DNA of 23,660 nucleotides from an uncultured Erysipelotrichaceae bacterium (GTDB taxonomy: Bacteria; Bacillota_I; Bacilli_A; RF39; UBA660), in assembly GCA_902783915.1 (NCBI GenBank), contig CACZSX010000097.1:1-23660 (forward strand), written 5' to 3'. The translations under genes were made by a program, and so were the position numbers. Below the pieces are notes generated by a model. That model made no database searches and was not told the DNA's origin. It saw nothing but the letters and a program-made list of their open reading frames with translations. The first letter of the stretch is position 1. Every line of letters starts with the position of its first letter. Below, in pieces: positions 1-6,278 of the stretch.

Positions 1-736
1 ATATTACTATATTATCAGTTAACTCTGTTAAAAAAGTTACTACTTTATTAACATAAGTATAATCTGTACCTTCTATTAAATCCGTTCCTGAACTTGTAGA
101 AATCTTAATATTTTGTGTGCCATCTGTTGTTACCGTACTTAAAAAAGTATTATTATTCGTATCAGTAAATGATTTTGATCTTATATATTCACTTGTCAAA
201 TTATTACTATTAGTACAATTAACATAAGTTACTTCTCTTAAAGGAGTAAAATGTAAATTAATTGTTCCATCCAAAGTATTATCAATTATATTATTAGTAT
301 CATCATATCCAAAACTTAAACTAAATGTAATCGTATCATCATTATTACCTGATGAATTTACTATTGTACTATTAGCTGTTATACCACTTAAACTAGGGAT
401 AATATTAGAATTAGAATATATACTACTTTGTGTTGCATCATATATTAATCCATCAAATATTTGTTTTGAATTACCCAAATTTTTTACTGTAACACTTAAT
501 GTTTTAATATCTGAACTATTATCTAATTCTAAATTTGTAGTTAATACTGTATTATTATAATTAGTTACAAGATTAGATGGAGTTATATTTATTATTGATA
601 TTGAATCTTGAGGTAACATATTTACTGAACCACTAGCGCCTAAATCAAGCGCTATATTGGCATATCCAATACCCAAAATCAACATAATAATAGGCAAATA
701 AATTGTAATAAATTTAAATATTTTCTTACGTTTCAT
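1..736 (-). CDS. Secreted or surface protein, C-terminus beyond the left edge
   Basis: The reading frame is open from an ATG at 736 to the window edge, giving 245 residues with no stop, so the C-terminus is missing. The start follows an AAGGTG ribosome binding site. Residues 1-5 are basic (MKRKK), residues 8-25 are a hydrophobic signal or anchor segment, and the next part reads IGYANIALDLGASGSV. A GYA-x-LxxxLxxxGSV pattern after the signal peptide is common in exported proteins of gut Firmicutes, some of them SipW-processed (family knowledge). The rest is rich in Asn, Ser and Thr with alternating hydrophobic residues, as in beta-sandwich surface domains. No sortase motif can be seen because the end is absent. 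Being exported is well supported; the specific role is unknown. Confidence 0.8.
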   Translation of the reverse strand, partial: MKRKKIFKFITIYLPIIMLILGIGYANIALDLGASGSVNMLPQDSISIINITPSNLVTNYNNTVLTTNLELDNSSDIKTLSVTVKNLGNSKQIFDGLIYDATQSSIYSNSNIIPSLSGITANSTIVNSSGNNDDTITFSLSFGYDDTNNIIDNTLDGTINLHFTPLREVTYVNCTNSNNLTSEYIRSKSFTDTNNNTFLSTVTTDGTQNIKISTSSGTDLIEGTDYTYVNKVVTFLTELTDNIVI

Positions 737-818
737 ATTTTCACCTTAATATATAATCATTATTAATCTTCTCATTTTTTATCATTCTATGTCTTTTTAT
801 TGCTACTTTATCATAATA

Positions 819-847
819 ATAATACCATTTTTATATATGTTTTTCAA
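819..847 (-). promoter_or_regulatory. Sigma-A promoter for the left-edge surface protein
   Basis: On the minus strand TTGAAA (842-847) is followed after 17 bases by TATTAT (819-824), with TGG just before the -10 box giving an extended -10. Transcription would start near 812, leaving a 5' leader of about 75 bases before the ATG at 736. I see no convincing riboswitch in that leader. Confidence 0.65.
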
Positions 848-854
848 TAAAATG

Positions 855-879
855 AAAAAAATAACTAACAAGTTATTTT
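855..879 (-). terminator. Intrinsic terminator after ywlC
   Basis: Minus-strand hairpin with stem AAAATAACT / AGTTATTTT and loop TGTT, followed by more T residues. It begins at the ywlC stop codon and separates that gene from the promoter of the surface-protein gene. Confidence 0.7.
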
Positions 880-1889
880 ATTTCTATATAATTATGAGAG
901 CATGCTCTTATAAGTCTATTCATAATAGCAAGACCTAATCCTTCTTTTTCTACTCCTTCAATAATTACTAAATCTACATTATAATTATCTACTTCTCTTA
1001 ATATCTTAAATATATTATGTGCAATATCTTCTAAAGTAATACCATAAGAAATACATTTTTTATAATTATTCTTATTTAATTCATTACATATTACTAAAGT
1101 ATTAAATGTTTCTAATTCTTTTATTTTAGATATTAATTTATTATTATCTTTACTATATACCATCACACATTTAGTATTTGGAGCATAATGCTTATATTTC
1201 ATACCTGGTGATAATACTTTATCATTTTCTTCTATATCACCTAATATATGTTTATCTATTATAACTTCGCCATATTCTTCTAACATCTCTTTAGTAACAT
1301 ATCCGGGTCTTAATATATGTATTTTATTATCAATTACTCTAACTACTGTAGATTCAACTCCAATCTTAGTATCTCCTCCATCAATTATACAACTTACTTT
1401 ATTACCCAATTCATCAATAATATCAGATATATTAGTACCACTAGGTTTACCAGATACATTAGCACTTGGTGCTGCTATAGGAGTATCAGAATATTCTATT
1501 AATTTATTTGCAATAATATTAGATGGCATTCTTATACCTACTGTATCTAATCCTCCAGTTGCTTCATATGGTACACATTCTTTTTTATCAAATATTATAG
1601 TAAGAGGTCCAGGGAAAAATTTATTCATTAATTTTAATTCAATTTCATTAATATTTTTAGCTATTCTATAAACCATATCAATACTTGACACATGTAGTAT
1701 TAATGGATTATCATTCTTTCTTCCCTTTGCCTTAAATATATCATTTATTGCATCACTATTTAATCCATCTGCACCTATTCCATATACGGTTTCAGTAGGA
1801 AATATAACTAACTTTCCACTTTTAATAAAATCTGCTGCTTGTTTTATATCATCTAAATTAATATTATCTTTTAAATTATAAATAACCAT
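873..1889 (-). CDS. ywlC: L-threonylcarbamoyladenylate synthase, Sua5/YwlC type
   Basis: It makes threonylcarbamoyl-AMP from threonine, bicarbonate and ATP, the first step of t6A37 modification of ANN-decoding tRNAs; TsaB, TsaD and TsaE finish the job in the cytoplasm (family knowledge). The YrdC domain fills about residues 10-205, with KSGKLVIFPTETVYGIG, the KGR-x-x-x-NPL segment (KGRKNDNPLILHV) and APSANVSGKPSGT. A C-terminal Sua5 domain from about residue 228 starts with SPGMKYKHYAP, so this is the long two-domain form, and 338 residues is the usual length. The start has a GGTGAT ribosome binding site 6 bases upstream. The gene appears monocistronic, with its own promoter at 1907-1935 and a terminator directly after the stop. 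Confidence 0.95.
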   Translation of the reverse strand: MVIYNLKDNINLDDIKQAADFIKSGKLVIFPTETVYGIGADGLNSDAINDIFKAKGRKNDNPLILHVSSIDMVYRIAKNINEIELKLMNKFFPGPLTIIFDKKECVPYEATGGLDTVGIRMPSNIIANKLIEYSDTPIAAPSANVSGKPSGTNISDIIDELGNKVSCIIDGGDTKIGVESTVVRVIDNKIHILRPGYVTKEMLEEYGEVIIDKHILGDIEENDKVLSPGMKYKHYAPNTKCVMVYSKDNNKLISKIKELETFNTLVICNELNKNNYKKCISYGITLEDIAHNIFKILREVDNYNVDLVIIEGVEKEGLGLAIMNRLIRACSHNYIEIK

Positions 1890-1906
1890 AATATCACCAC
1901 TTGATG

Positions 1907-1935
1907 ATTATAATATTTTTTTAATTTTTTTACAA
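1907..1935 (-). promoter_or_regulatory. Sigma-A promoter for ywlC
   Basis: Minus-strand TTGTAA (1930-1935), a 17-base spacer made of A-tracts, and a consensus TATAAT (1907-1912). The -35 box touches the T-run of the spoVIF terminator, so the two elements are fused. Confidence 0.7.
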
Positions 1936-1957
1936 GAAAAAACTACATATGTAGTTA
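1934..1957 (-). terminator. Intrinsic terminator after spoVIF
   Basis: Minus-strand palindrome AACTACATATGTAGTT (1941-1956) followed by a run of six T. It overlaps the stop codon of spoVIF. Confidence 0.7.
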
Positions 1958-2197
1958 TACCATTTTATCTATATTTTTAGGTACTTTATCATTAACTATT
2001 GCTTTTACTATTTTATCTTCTTTTTCTTTTGATACATCTTTACCTGCTATTGTACCTATTTCATGTATTAAATCTCTAAGTTTACTTTCATCTTTTAAAT
2101 TATCACCTTGTATTTTTTTAGCAAGACTTAATATTGTTTCCTTATTAACATTAGTTTTACTTTCTATTTTTTTATAAAAATTATCACTAAAACCCAT
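1955..2197 (-). CDS. spoVIF: Stage VI sporulation protein F
   Basis: Small soluble protein of 80 residues matching the SpoVIF (YjcC) family. In B. subtilis SpoVIF is needed for GerE-dependent late coat assembly in the mother cell (family knowledge). Recognised features are the MGFSDNFYKKIESKTNV start, the middle KDESKLRDLIHEIGTIAGK and the ending DKIVKAIVNDKVPKNIDKM, in the same order as the family. The start has a full AGGAGG site. It lies 41 bases after der with no terminator between, so it can be read through from der, but a sigma-E/K-like -10 box also sits in the gap. Confidence 0.85.
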   Translation of the reverse strand: MGFSDNFYKKIESKTNVNKETILSLAKKIQGDNLKDESKLRDLIHEIGTIAGKDVSKEKEDKIVKAIVNDKVPKNIDKMV

Positions 2198-2212
2198 AAC
2201 ATCCTCCTAGAA

Positions 2213-2239
2213 TATTATATGTCTTAGTGATAAAATTGT
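2213..2239 (-). promoter_or_regulatory. Possible sigma-K or sigma-E type promoter for spoVIF
   Basis: Minus-strand AC (2238-2239), 16 bases, then CATATAATA (2213-2221). This fits the sigma-K pattern AC-N16/17-CATAnnnTA and also the sigma-E -10 box (CATAnAnT). The -35 part overlaps the der stop codon. The predicted start of transcription would fall at the ribosome binding site, giving an unusually short leader, so this is tentative in such AT-rich DNA. Confidence 0.4.
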
Positions 2240-3540
2240 TATTCTCCTCTATTTTTAAATTGTAATACTATTGGAGTTCCTTCTAAATCAAAAGATTCTC
2301 TTAATTTGTTTTCTAAATATCTTTCATATGAGAAATGTATTAATGTTTTATCATTTACATGAAATAATATTTTTATTGGTGCCTTACCAACTTGATTTAC
2401 ATAATATATTTTTAATCTCTTACCTTTATATGAAGGCGCTGGATTTAAAGTTGTTGCTTCTCCTATTACATCATTTAATACACTTGTTTTTATTTCTTTA
2501 TGTGCATTATCATATACTCTTAATACTTCTGGCATTACTGTATGAATTCTTTTTTTAGTAAGTGCACTGGTAAACACAATTGGTGCATAATCCATAAATG
2601 CAAAATTATTTCTAATATCTTTAGTTACCTCATTCATATCTTTATTACTTTTATCCCATTTATTTACAACTATTACTACTGCTTTACCAGCTTCTATAGC
2701 ATATCCTGCTATATGCTTATCTTGTTCAATAATACCTTCTTCTATATTTAATACTATTAAACATACATCAGATCTATCTATTGCTTTTAATGCTCTTAAA
2801 ACACTATATCTTTCTACATTTTCATATATTTTACCTTGTTTTCTAATACCTGCTGTATCTATTACTACAAAGTCACGTTTATTATATGTAAATGGTGTAT
2901 CTATTGCATCTCTTGTAGTACCACTTACATTAGATACTATTGATCTTTCTTCATTTAATAATGCATTAACCAAAGAACTTTTACCTACATTAGGTCTACC
3001 TATAACACAAAATTTAATTATATCCTCATCATAATTAATATCCTGTACATTCTTAAAATCTTCTACAACAGCATCCATTAAATCATATATACCATTATTT
3101 TGCTCAGCGCTTATTGGTATTACATCAAATCCAAGTTCATAAAAATTATATATATTATCTTTAGATACCTTTGAATCCATTTTATTTGCTGCAACTATTA
3201 CTTTTTTATTACTTTTCTTTAACATATCTTTAATTAAATAATCATTTGGTCCAAGATCTTCTTTACCATCTACTACAAATATAATTACATCTGCTTCATC
3301 AATAGCCAGTTCTGCTTGTATTCTTATTTCTTTATTAAAGTCTTCATTACCTAAATCAATACCGCCTGTATCAATTAAATGAAATTTATAATCATTATAA
3401 GTTGCTAAACTATATATTCTATCTCTTGTTACACCTGGAGTATCTTCTATAATAGAAATTCTTTTACCAGCAAGTCTATTAAATAATGTACTCTTTCCAA
3501 CATTAGGTTTACCAACTAATGCCACTGTAGGAATTTTCAT
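2239..3540 (-). CDS. der: Ribosome-assembly GTPase Der (EngA)
   Basis: Essential GTPase with two G domains in tandem that acts in 50S subunit maturation. G domain 1 starts with VGKPNVGKS near residue 8, has DTGGID and NKMD; G domain 2 has GRPNVGKSS near residue 180, then DTAGIRKQG and NKWD; the last 85 residues form the KH-like domain. From the ATG at 3540 it has 433 residues, the family's normal size. An in-frame ATG 16 codons upstream (3588) exists, but it adds a hydrophobic stretch not known in Der, whereas the ATG at 3540 follows GAGGTGATTCTT, a good ribosome binding site. spoVIF follows after 41 bases. Confidence 0.96.
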   Translation of the reverse strand: MKIPTVALVGKPNVGKSTLFNRLAGKRISIIEDTPGVTRDRIYSLATYNDYKFHLIDTGGIDLGNEDFNKEIRIQAELAIDEADVIIFVVDGKEDLGPNDYLIKDMLKKSNKKVIVAANKMDSKVSKDNIYNFYELGFDVIPISAEQNNGIYDLMDAVVEDFKNVQDINYDEDIIKFCVIGRPNVGKSSLVNALLNEERSIVSNVSGTTRDAIDTPFTYNKRDFVVIDTAGIRKQGKIYENVERYSVLRALKAIDRSDVCLIVLNIEEGIIEQDKHIAGYAIEAGKAVVIVVNKWDKSNKDMNEVTKDIRNNFAFMDYAPIVFTSALTKKRIHTVMPEVLRVYDNAHKEIKTSVLNDVIGEATTLNPAPSYKGKRLKIYYVNQVGKAPIKILFHVNDKTLIHFSYERYLENKLRESFDLEGTPIVLQFKNRGE

Positions 3541-3584
3541 AAGAATCACCTCGTTTGAAATTATAACAAAAAAAATAATATTAA

Positions 3585-4031
3585 TCAATTAATACTATTT
3601 ACTATTTTCAATACTTTATCACCAAATATTATTTTATTTATATGTTCACATATATTAAAATAATCTTCTTTTAATTCAATATAGTATTTATTATTATATT
3701 TATATATTTTACATTCTAATTTATCTTTAATAAAATAATCACTAATCTCATATAAAACTAATGTATTATAATAAAATACTATATTAGTATTTGTTTTTTC
3801 TCTATATTTTAAAAATGGATCATTATCTTTTCTAATATTTAATATTACACCATAATAATCATTAATATAACATTTAATATTAAAAGTAGAATATATATCT
3901 ACATTATATTCTTTTTTTAATTTTCTAAATATTTTGTTTAAACACTTATCAATAGTTTCTTTATTAAAACTATAATAATATTTATTTAAATATACTATAT
4001 ATTCATTACTATTTATATATTCTATCTTCAT
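3585..4031 (-). CDS. Uncharacterised protein, 148 residues
   Basis: I do not recognise this protein. It is soluble-looking, rich in Tyr, Asn, Ile and Lys, with no signal peptide or membrane segment; the pattern of alternating charged and hydrophobic residues suggests a small alpha/beta fold. It ends at a TGA 44 bases before der, so it may be the first gene of a unit with der and spoVIF. The start codon has no Shine-Dalgarno sequence: upstream is TTTTCATATTATATAGT then ATG, an element also found at yunB. An internal start is possible but no better ribosome binding site is visible. The frame is uninterrupted, which at this base composition supports a real gene. Confidence 0.65.
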   Translation of the reverse strand: MKIEYINSNEYIVYLNKYYYSFNKETIDKCLNKIFRKLKKEYNVDIYSTFNIKCYINDYYGVILNIRKDNDPFLKYREKTNTNIVFYYNTLVLYEISDYFIKDKLECKIYKYNNKYYIELKEDYFNICEHINKIIFGDKVLKIVNSIN

Positions 4032-4050
4032 ACTATATAATATGAAAATA

Positions 4051-4079
4051 TTGACATATTGCTATATAAAATATATACT
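4051..4079 (+). promoter_or_regulatory. Near-consensus sigma-A promoter for the 59-residue membrane protein
   Basis: TTGACA (4051-4056), 17-base spacer, TATACT (4074-4079). Transcription would start near 4086, just before the AGGAGG ribosome binding site at 4091-4096. This is one of the two best promoters in the window and argues for constitutive strong expression. Confidence 0.85.
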
Positions 4080-4103
4080 TATATTATGATAGGAGGAATA
4101 TAA

Positions 4104-4283
4104 ATGGCAAATACAAAGAAAAGTCCTGCTAAAAAAACTACTACAAAAAGAATAGAAACTAAGAAATATGCAACTAGAGAATTAACAAATGGTGCATTTA
4201 TTATTATACTAGTATTATGTGTAGTTATTGGTGGAATATTAGGTTGGTTAGTAGGTGGCTACCTATTCAATGCTTTAAATTAA
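4104..4283 (+). CDS. Small single-pass membrane protein, 59 residues
   Basis: A short plus-strand gene between two minus-strand genes. The ATG at 4104 follows AGGAGG with a 7-base gap, behind a near-perfect promoter, and the stop runs straight into a terminator, so all expression signals are present. Residues 1-22 are Lys/Thr-rich and strongly basic (MANTKKSPAKKTTTKR); residues 31-56 form one hydrophobic helix containing a glycine-rich face, VIGGILGWLVGGYL. By the positive-inside rule the N-terminus is in the cytoplasm. The glycine spacing suggests helix-helix packing or oligomers. I recognise no family; a role at the membrane bound to an acidic partner is only a guess. Confidence 0.8.
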   Translation: MANTKKSPAKKTTTKRIETKKYATRELTNGAFIIILVLCVVIGGILGWLVGGYLFNALN

Positions 4284-4308
4284 AAAAGACTTATAAAGTC
4301 TTTTTTTT
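4284..4308. terminator. Bidirectional terminator between the small membrane protein and engB
   Basis: Perfect stem AAAAGACTT / AAGTCTTTT with loop ATA, a run of eight T on the plus strand and a run of at least six T on the minus strand. It serves the two convergent genes ending at 4283 and 4307. Confidence 0.85.
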
Positions 4309-4903
4309 AATCCTCAATAAAATCCAAATATTGTTCAATTTCACTATATATATCTTTTTTACCATCTTTAGTAACAGATGAGAATAATATTAATTTATCA
4401 CCATCTTGTAATTCTAAAGTTTTTAATATTAAATTTTTATATTTTTCTCTTTGACCAAAAGATATCTTATCAATCTTAGTAGCTACTATTGTAACTTTTA
4501 AATTATAATACTTTAAATATTTATACATCAATAAATCATCATCAGTAGGTTTATGTCTAAAATCAATTAACATAAATACTTCTTTTAATTCTTTTCTAGT
4601 TGCTACATAATCTTCAATCATCTTACCAAATTTCATTTGTGTTTTTTTATCTGCAATTGCATATCCATAACCAGGAACATCTACAAAGTAGAAATCATTA
4701 TTAATTTTATAAAAATTTAATGTTTGAGTTTTACCAGGTTTACTAGATGTTCTTGCATAATTTTTTCTATTTATAAGAGTATTAACAAAACTACTCTTTC
4801 CAACATTACTTCTTCCAACTATTAAAAATTCTGGTAATTTATTATCTGGATATTGACTTTGTCTTACAGCTGATATAGTAAGTTCAGCACTTGTAATCTT
4901 CAT
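4307..4903 (-). CDS. engB: Ribosome-biogenesis GTPase EngB (YsxC)
   Basis: GTPase needed for assembly of the large ribosomal subunit. G1 is GRSNVGKSS at residues 30-38, G2 the Thr in PGKTQTLNF around 59, G3 DVPGYGYA at 75-82, G4 TKID near 140, and G5 the SSVTK segment near 175. At 198 residues it is family length. The ribosome binding site is GGTGATGTT before the ATG, and a promoter-like extended -10 lies just upstream. In B. subtilis ysxC follows lonA; here it stands alone between two terminators, so it appears to be its own transcription unit. Confidence 0.96.
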   Translation of the reverse strand: MKITSAELTISAVRQSQYPDNKLPEFLIVGRSNVGKSSFVNTLINRKNYARTSSKPGKTQTLNFYKINNDFYFVDVPGYGYAIADKKTQMKFGKMIEDYVATRKELKEVFMLIDFRHKPTDDDLLMYKYLKYYNLKVTIVATKIDKISFGQREKYKNLILKTLELQDGDKLILFSSVTKDGKKDIYSEIEQYLDFIED

Positions 4904-4918
4904 AACATCACCGAGATA

Positions 4919-4947
4919 ATTGTATCATTTATACAAAAAAAAAGCAA
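4919..4947 (-). promoter_or_regulatory. Probable promoter for engB
   Basis: Minus-strand TTGCTT (4942-4947), 17-base spacer ending in TGA, then TACAAT (4919-4924), an extended -10 type. The -35 box overlaps the 3' half of the preceding gene's terminator. Confidence 0.5.
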
Positions 4948-4965
4948 ATTATAAGATTATGCTTT
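4935..4965 (-). terminator. Intrinsic terminator after the 4957-5283 gene
   Basis: Minus-strand stem AAAGCA / TGCTTT, imperfectly extended inward, followed by a run of nine T. It begins inside the last codons of the gene. Confidence 0.65.
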
Positions 4966-5283
4966 CTTTCCAATCCTTAGGGCTTTCCTTTTACCTATTC
5001 TTGATTCTGTTTTAATATAATTACTTAATGGTACTAAACGATTTATTATATAACTAGTTTTAAATGCATCCATTTCATTAATTTTTATAGATTTATGTGC
5101 TAAATCTACATATTTTTCGCCATTCTTCCACACTACTGTTTTATACGAATATCCATAATTATGAATTTTACCATCATAATTATCTATTTTAGTAGTACTT
5201 CCATCTTTATTACGAATTAGTTGTGGTGAATTAACCCATATATGCGCTAAAAACAAATCTTCTACTTTATATTTTTCAAACAT
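4957..5283 (-). CDS. Uncharacterised basic protein, 108 residues
   Basis: I do not recognise a family. The protein is soluble with several aromatic residues (HIWVNSP, YGYSYKTVVWKNGEKYVDL) and a strongly basic tail, SRIGKRKALRIGKKA, that could bind nucleic acid. The middle part reads like a small beta-rich domain with a KNGEKYVDL turn. The ATG follows AGAGGAG. It is last in the minus-strand unit ackA-nrnA-this gene: nrnA ends 32 bases upstream, and a T-run terminator overlaps its own stop. The basic tail and its place behind a nanoRNA-degrading enzyme hint at an RNA-related role, but that is inference. Confidence 0.7.
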   Translation of the reverse strand: MFEKYKVEDLFLAHIWVNSPQLIRNKDGSTTKIDNYDGKIHNYGYSYKTVVWKNGEKYVDLAHKSIKINEMDAFKTSYIINRLVPLSNYIKTESRIGKRKALRIGKKA

Positions 5284-5305
5284 ATTAGCTCCTCTATTAA
5301 ATAAG

Positions 5306-5327
5306 GAGTAGATATCTACTCTTTTTT
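5306..5327. repeat. 16-base perfect palindrome between nrnA and the next gene
   Basis: GAGTAGATATCTACTC at 5306-5321, overlapping the nrnA stop codon. It has a run of six T only on the plus strand, the strand opposite to the local genes; on the minus strand it is followed by CTTATTT and then the next gene's ribosome binding site. It could slow or stop antisense transcription, or stabilise the 3' end of the nrnA message. Confidence 0.5.
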
Positions 5328-6278
5328 ATTATATTCATAACATAATTCATCTAATTTTTGTACTATTTCATCAGATAAATCAAAGTTTGGTAATCTTATA
5401 CCACTTGCAAGTTTATGACCACCACCATTATATTGCATAGCAATAGTATTTATTGCTGGTCCTCTACTTCTTACTGATACTCTTACTAAATTTTGTTTTA
5501 CATCTTCTGAAAATGTAACCCATACCAAAAGTTCATTAACGTATGATAATTCACCTATCATATTCCCTATACTAGCAGGATCCATCTTATATTCTTTCTG
5601 TATTTCATCAGTTATTTCTATATATCCTACTCCATTTTCTGTTACTTTTAAATTTTGAAAGAAATAACCCATAAATCTTATTTCATCAATACTTCTTAAA
5701 TACATCATTTCATATAGTTTAGGAATCTCTAATTCAAAATCCTTTACTAATTTAGATGCTACTAAAAGTGTATCGAAACTTGTACATGGATATAAAAACC
5801 TATTTGTATCTGCAACAATACCCATATATAATTTTTCTGCTGCAGATTTATTTAATCTTAATTTTGAATCATAACACAAATCAACAATCATTTCACATGT
5901 ACTTGATTTATTTTCATTAACTAATTCAACATCACAAAATTTTTCTTCAAATGGATGATGATCTATTCTTATTCTATGTTTATATAGTGATATATCTTCC
6001 ACATCTACCCTAGATGTTTTGGGAGTATCTGTAACTATTAATAAAGTATTATCGTAATCAATATTCTCTTCTTTATCAAGAGGCCCCACAAACTTAAATT
6101 TTGATGAGTATGCACCTATAGCATAAACCTTTTTATTAGGAAATGTTTCTAATATAATATTTTTAAGTCCTAATTGACTACCTAAAGCATCCATATCTGC
6201 ATTTATATGTCTTGCTATTACTATATTATCAAATTTTTTAATTACTTTAAATATATCTTTATACATACTATTTTTCAT
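5316..6278 (-). CDS. nrnA: DHH-family nanoRNase / pAp phosphatase NrnA
   Basis: Cytoplasmic phosphoesterase that degrades 2-5 nt RNAs and dephosphorylates pAp (family knowledge), replacing Orn in Bacillota. The DHH domain shows H24-x-N-x-DMD (28-30), the VTDT Asp at 84, the signature DHHP at 106-109 and VADTNRF around Asp157, all Mn-binding positions. The DHHA1 domain ends with GGGHKLASGI near residue 284. Length 320 is normal (about 310-330). The ATG at 6278 lies inside the end of ackA (11-base overlap) and has no clear ribosome binding site, so translation is probably coupled to ackA; a second in-frame Met at codon 5 is an alternative start. Confidence 0.92.
   Translation of the reverse strand: MKNSMYKDIFKVIKKFDNIVIARHINADMDALGSQLGLKNIILETFPNKKVYAIGAYSSKFKFVGPLDKEENIDYDNTLLIVTDTPKTSRVDVEDISLYKHRIRIDHHPFEEKFCDVELVNENKSSTCEMIVDLCYDSKLRLNKSAAEKLYMGIVADTNRFLYPCTSFDTLLVASKLVKDFELEIPKLYEMMYLRSIDEIRFMGYFFQNLKVTENGVGYIEITDEIQKEYKMDPASIGNMIGELSYVNELLVWVTFSEDVKQNLVRVSVRSRGPAINTIAMQYNGGGHKLASGIRLPNFDLSDEIVQKLDELCYEYNKKE

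Noticed and set aside
1317..1502. Plus-strand open frames lying over ywlC, and likewise over der (2271-2751), ackA (6710-7080), thiI (8008-8648), yunB (11754-11996), the 538-residue gene (17205-17429), the lipoprotein gene (18569-18778) and asnS (19242-19442)
   Set aside because: They lie opposite strongly recognised genes, have no ribosome binding sites or promoters, and have odd compositions (Tyr/Ile/Phe-rich) expected of antisense frames in AT-rich coding DNA.
3585..3587. Possible use of TGA as Trp (Mollicutes-type code)
   Set aside because: TGA ends several genes at the expected length, including spmA and dacB with ATGA overlaps, and Trp is encoded by TGG at conserved positions (for example NKWD of Der).
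3541..3588. N-terminal extension of der to an ATG at 3588
   Set aside because: Adds a hydrophobic peptide not found in Der and ignores the good GAGGTGATT site before 3540; it would also overlap the upstream gene's stop.
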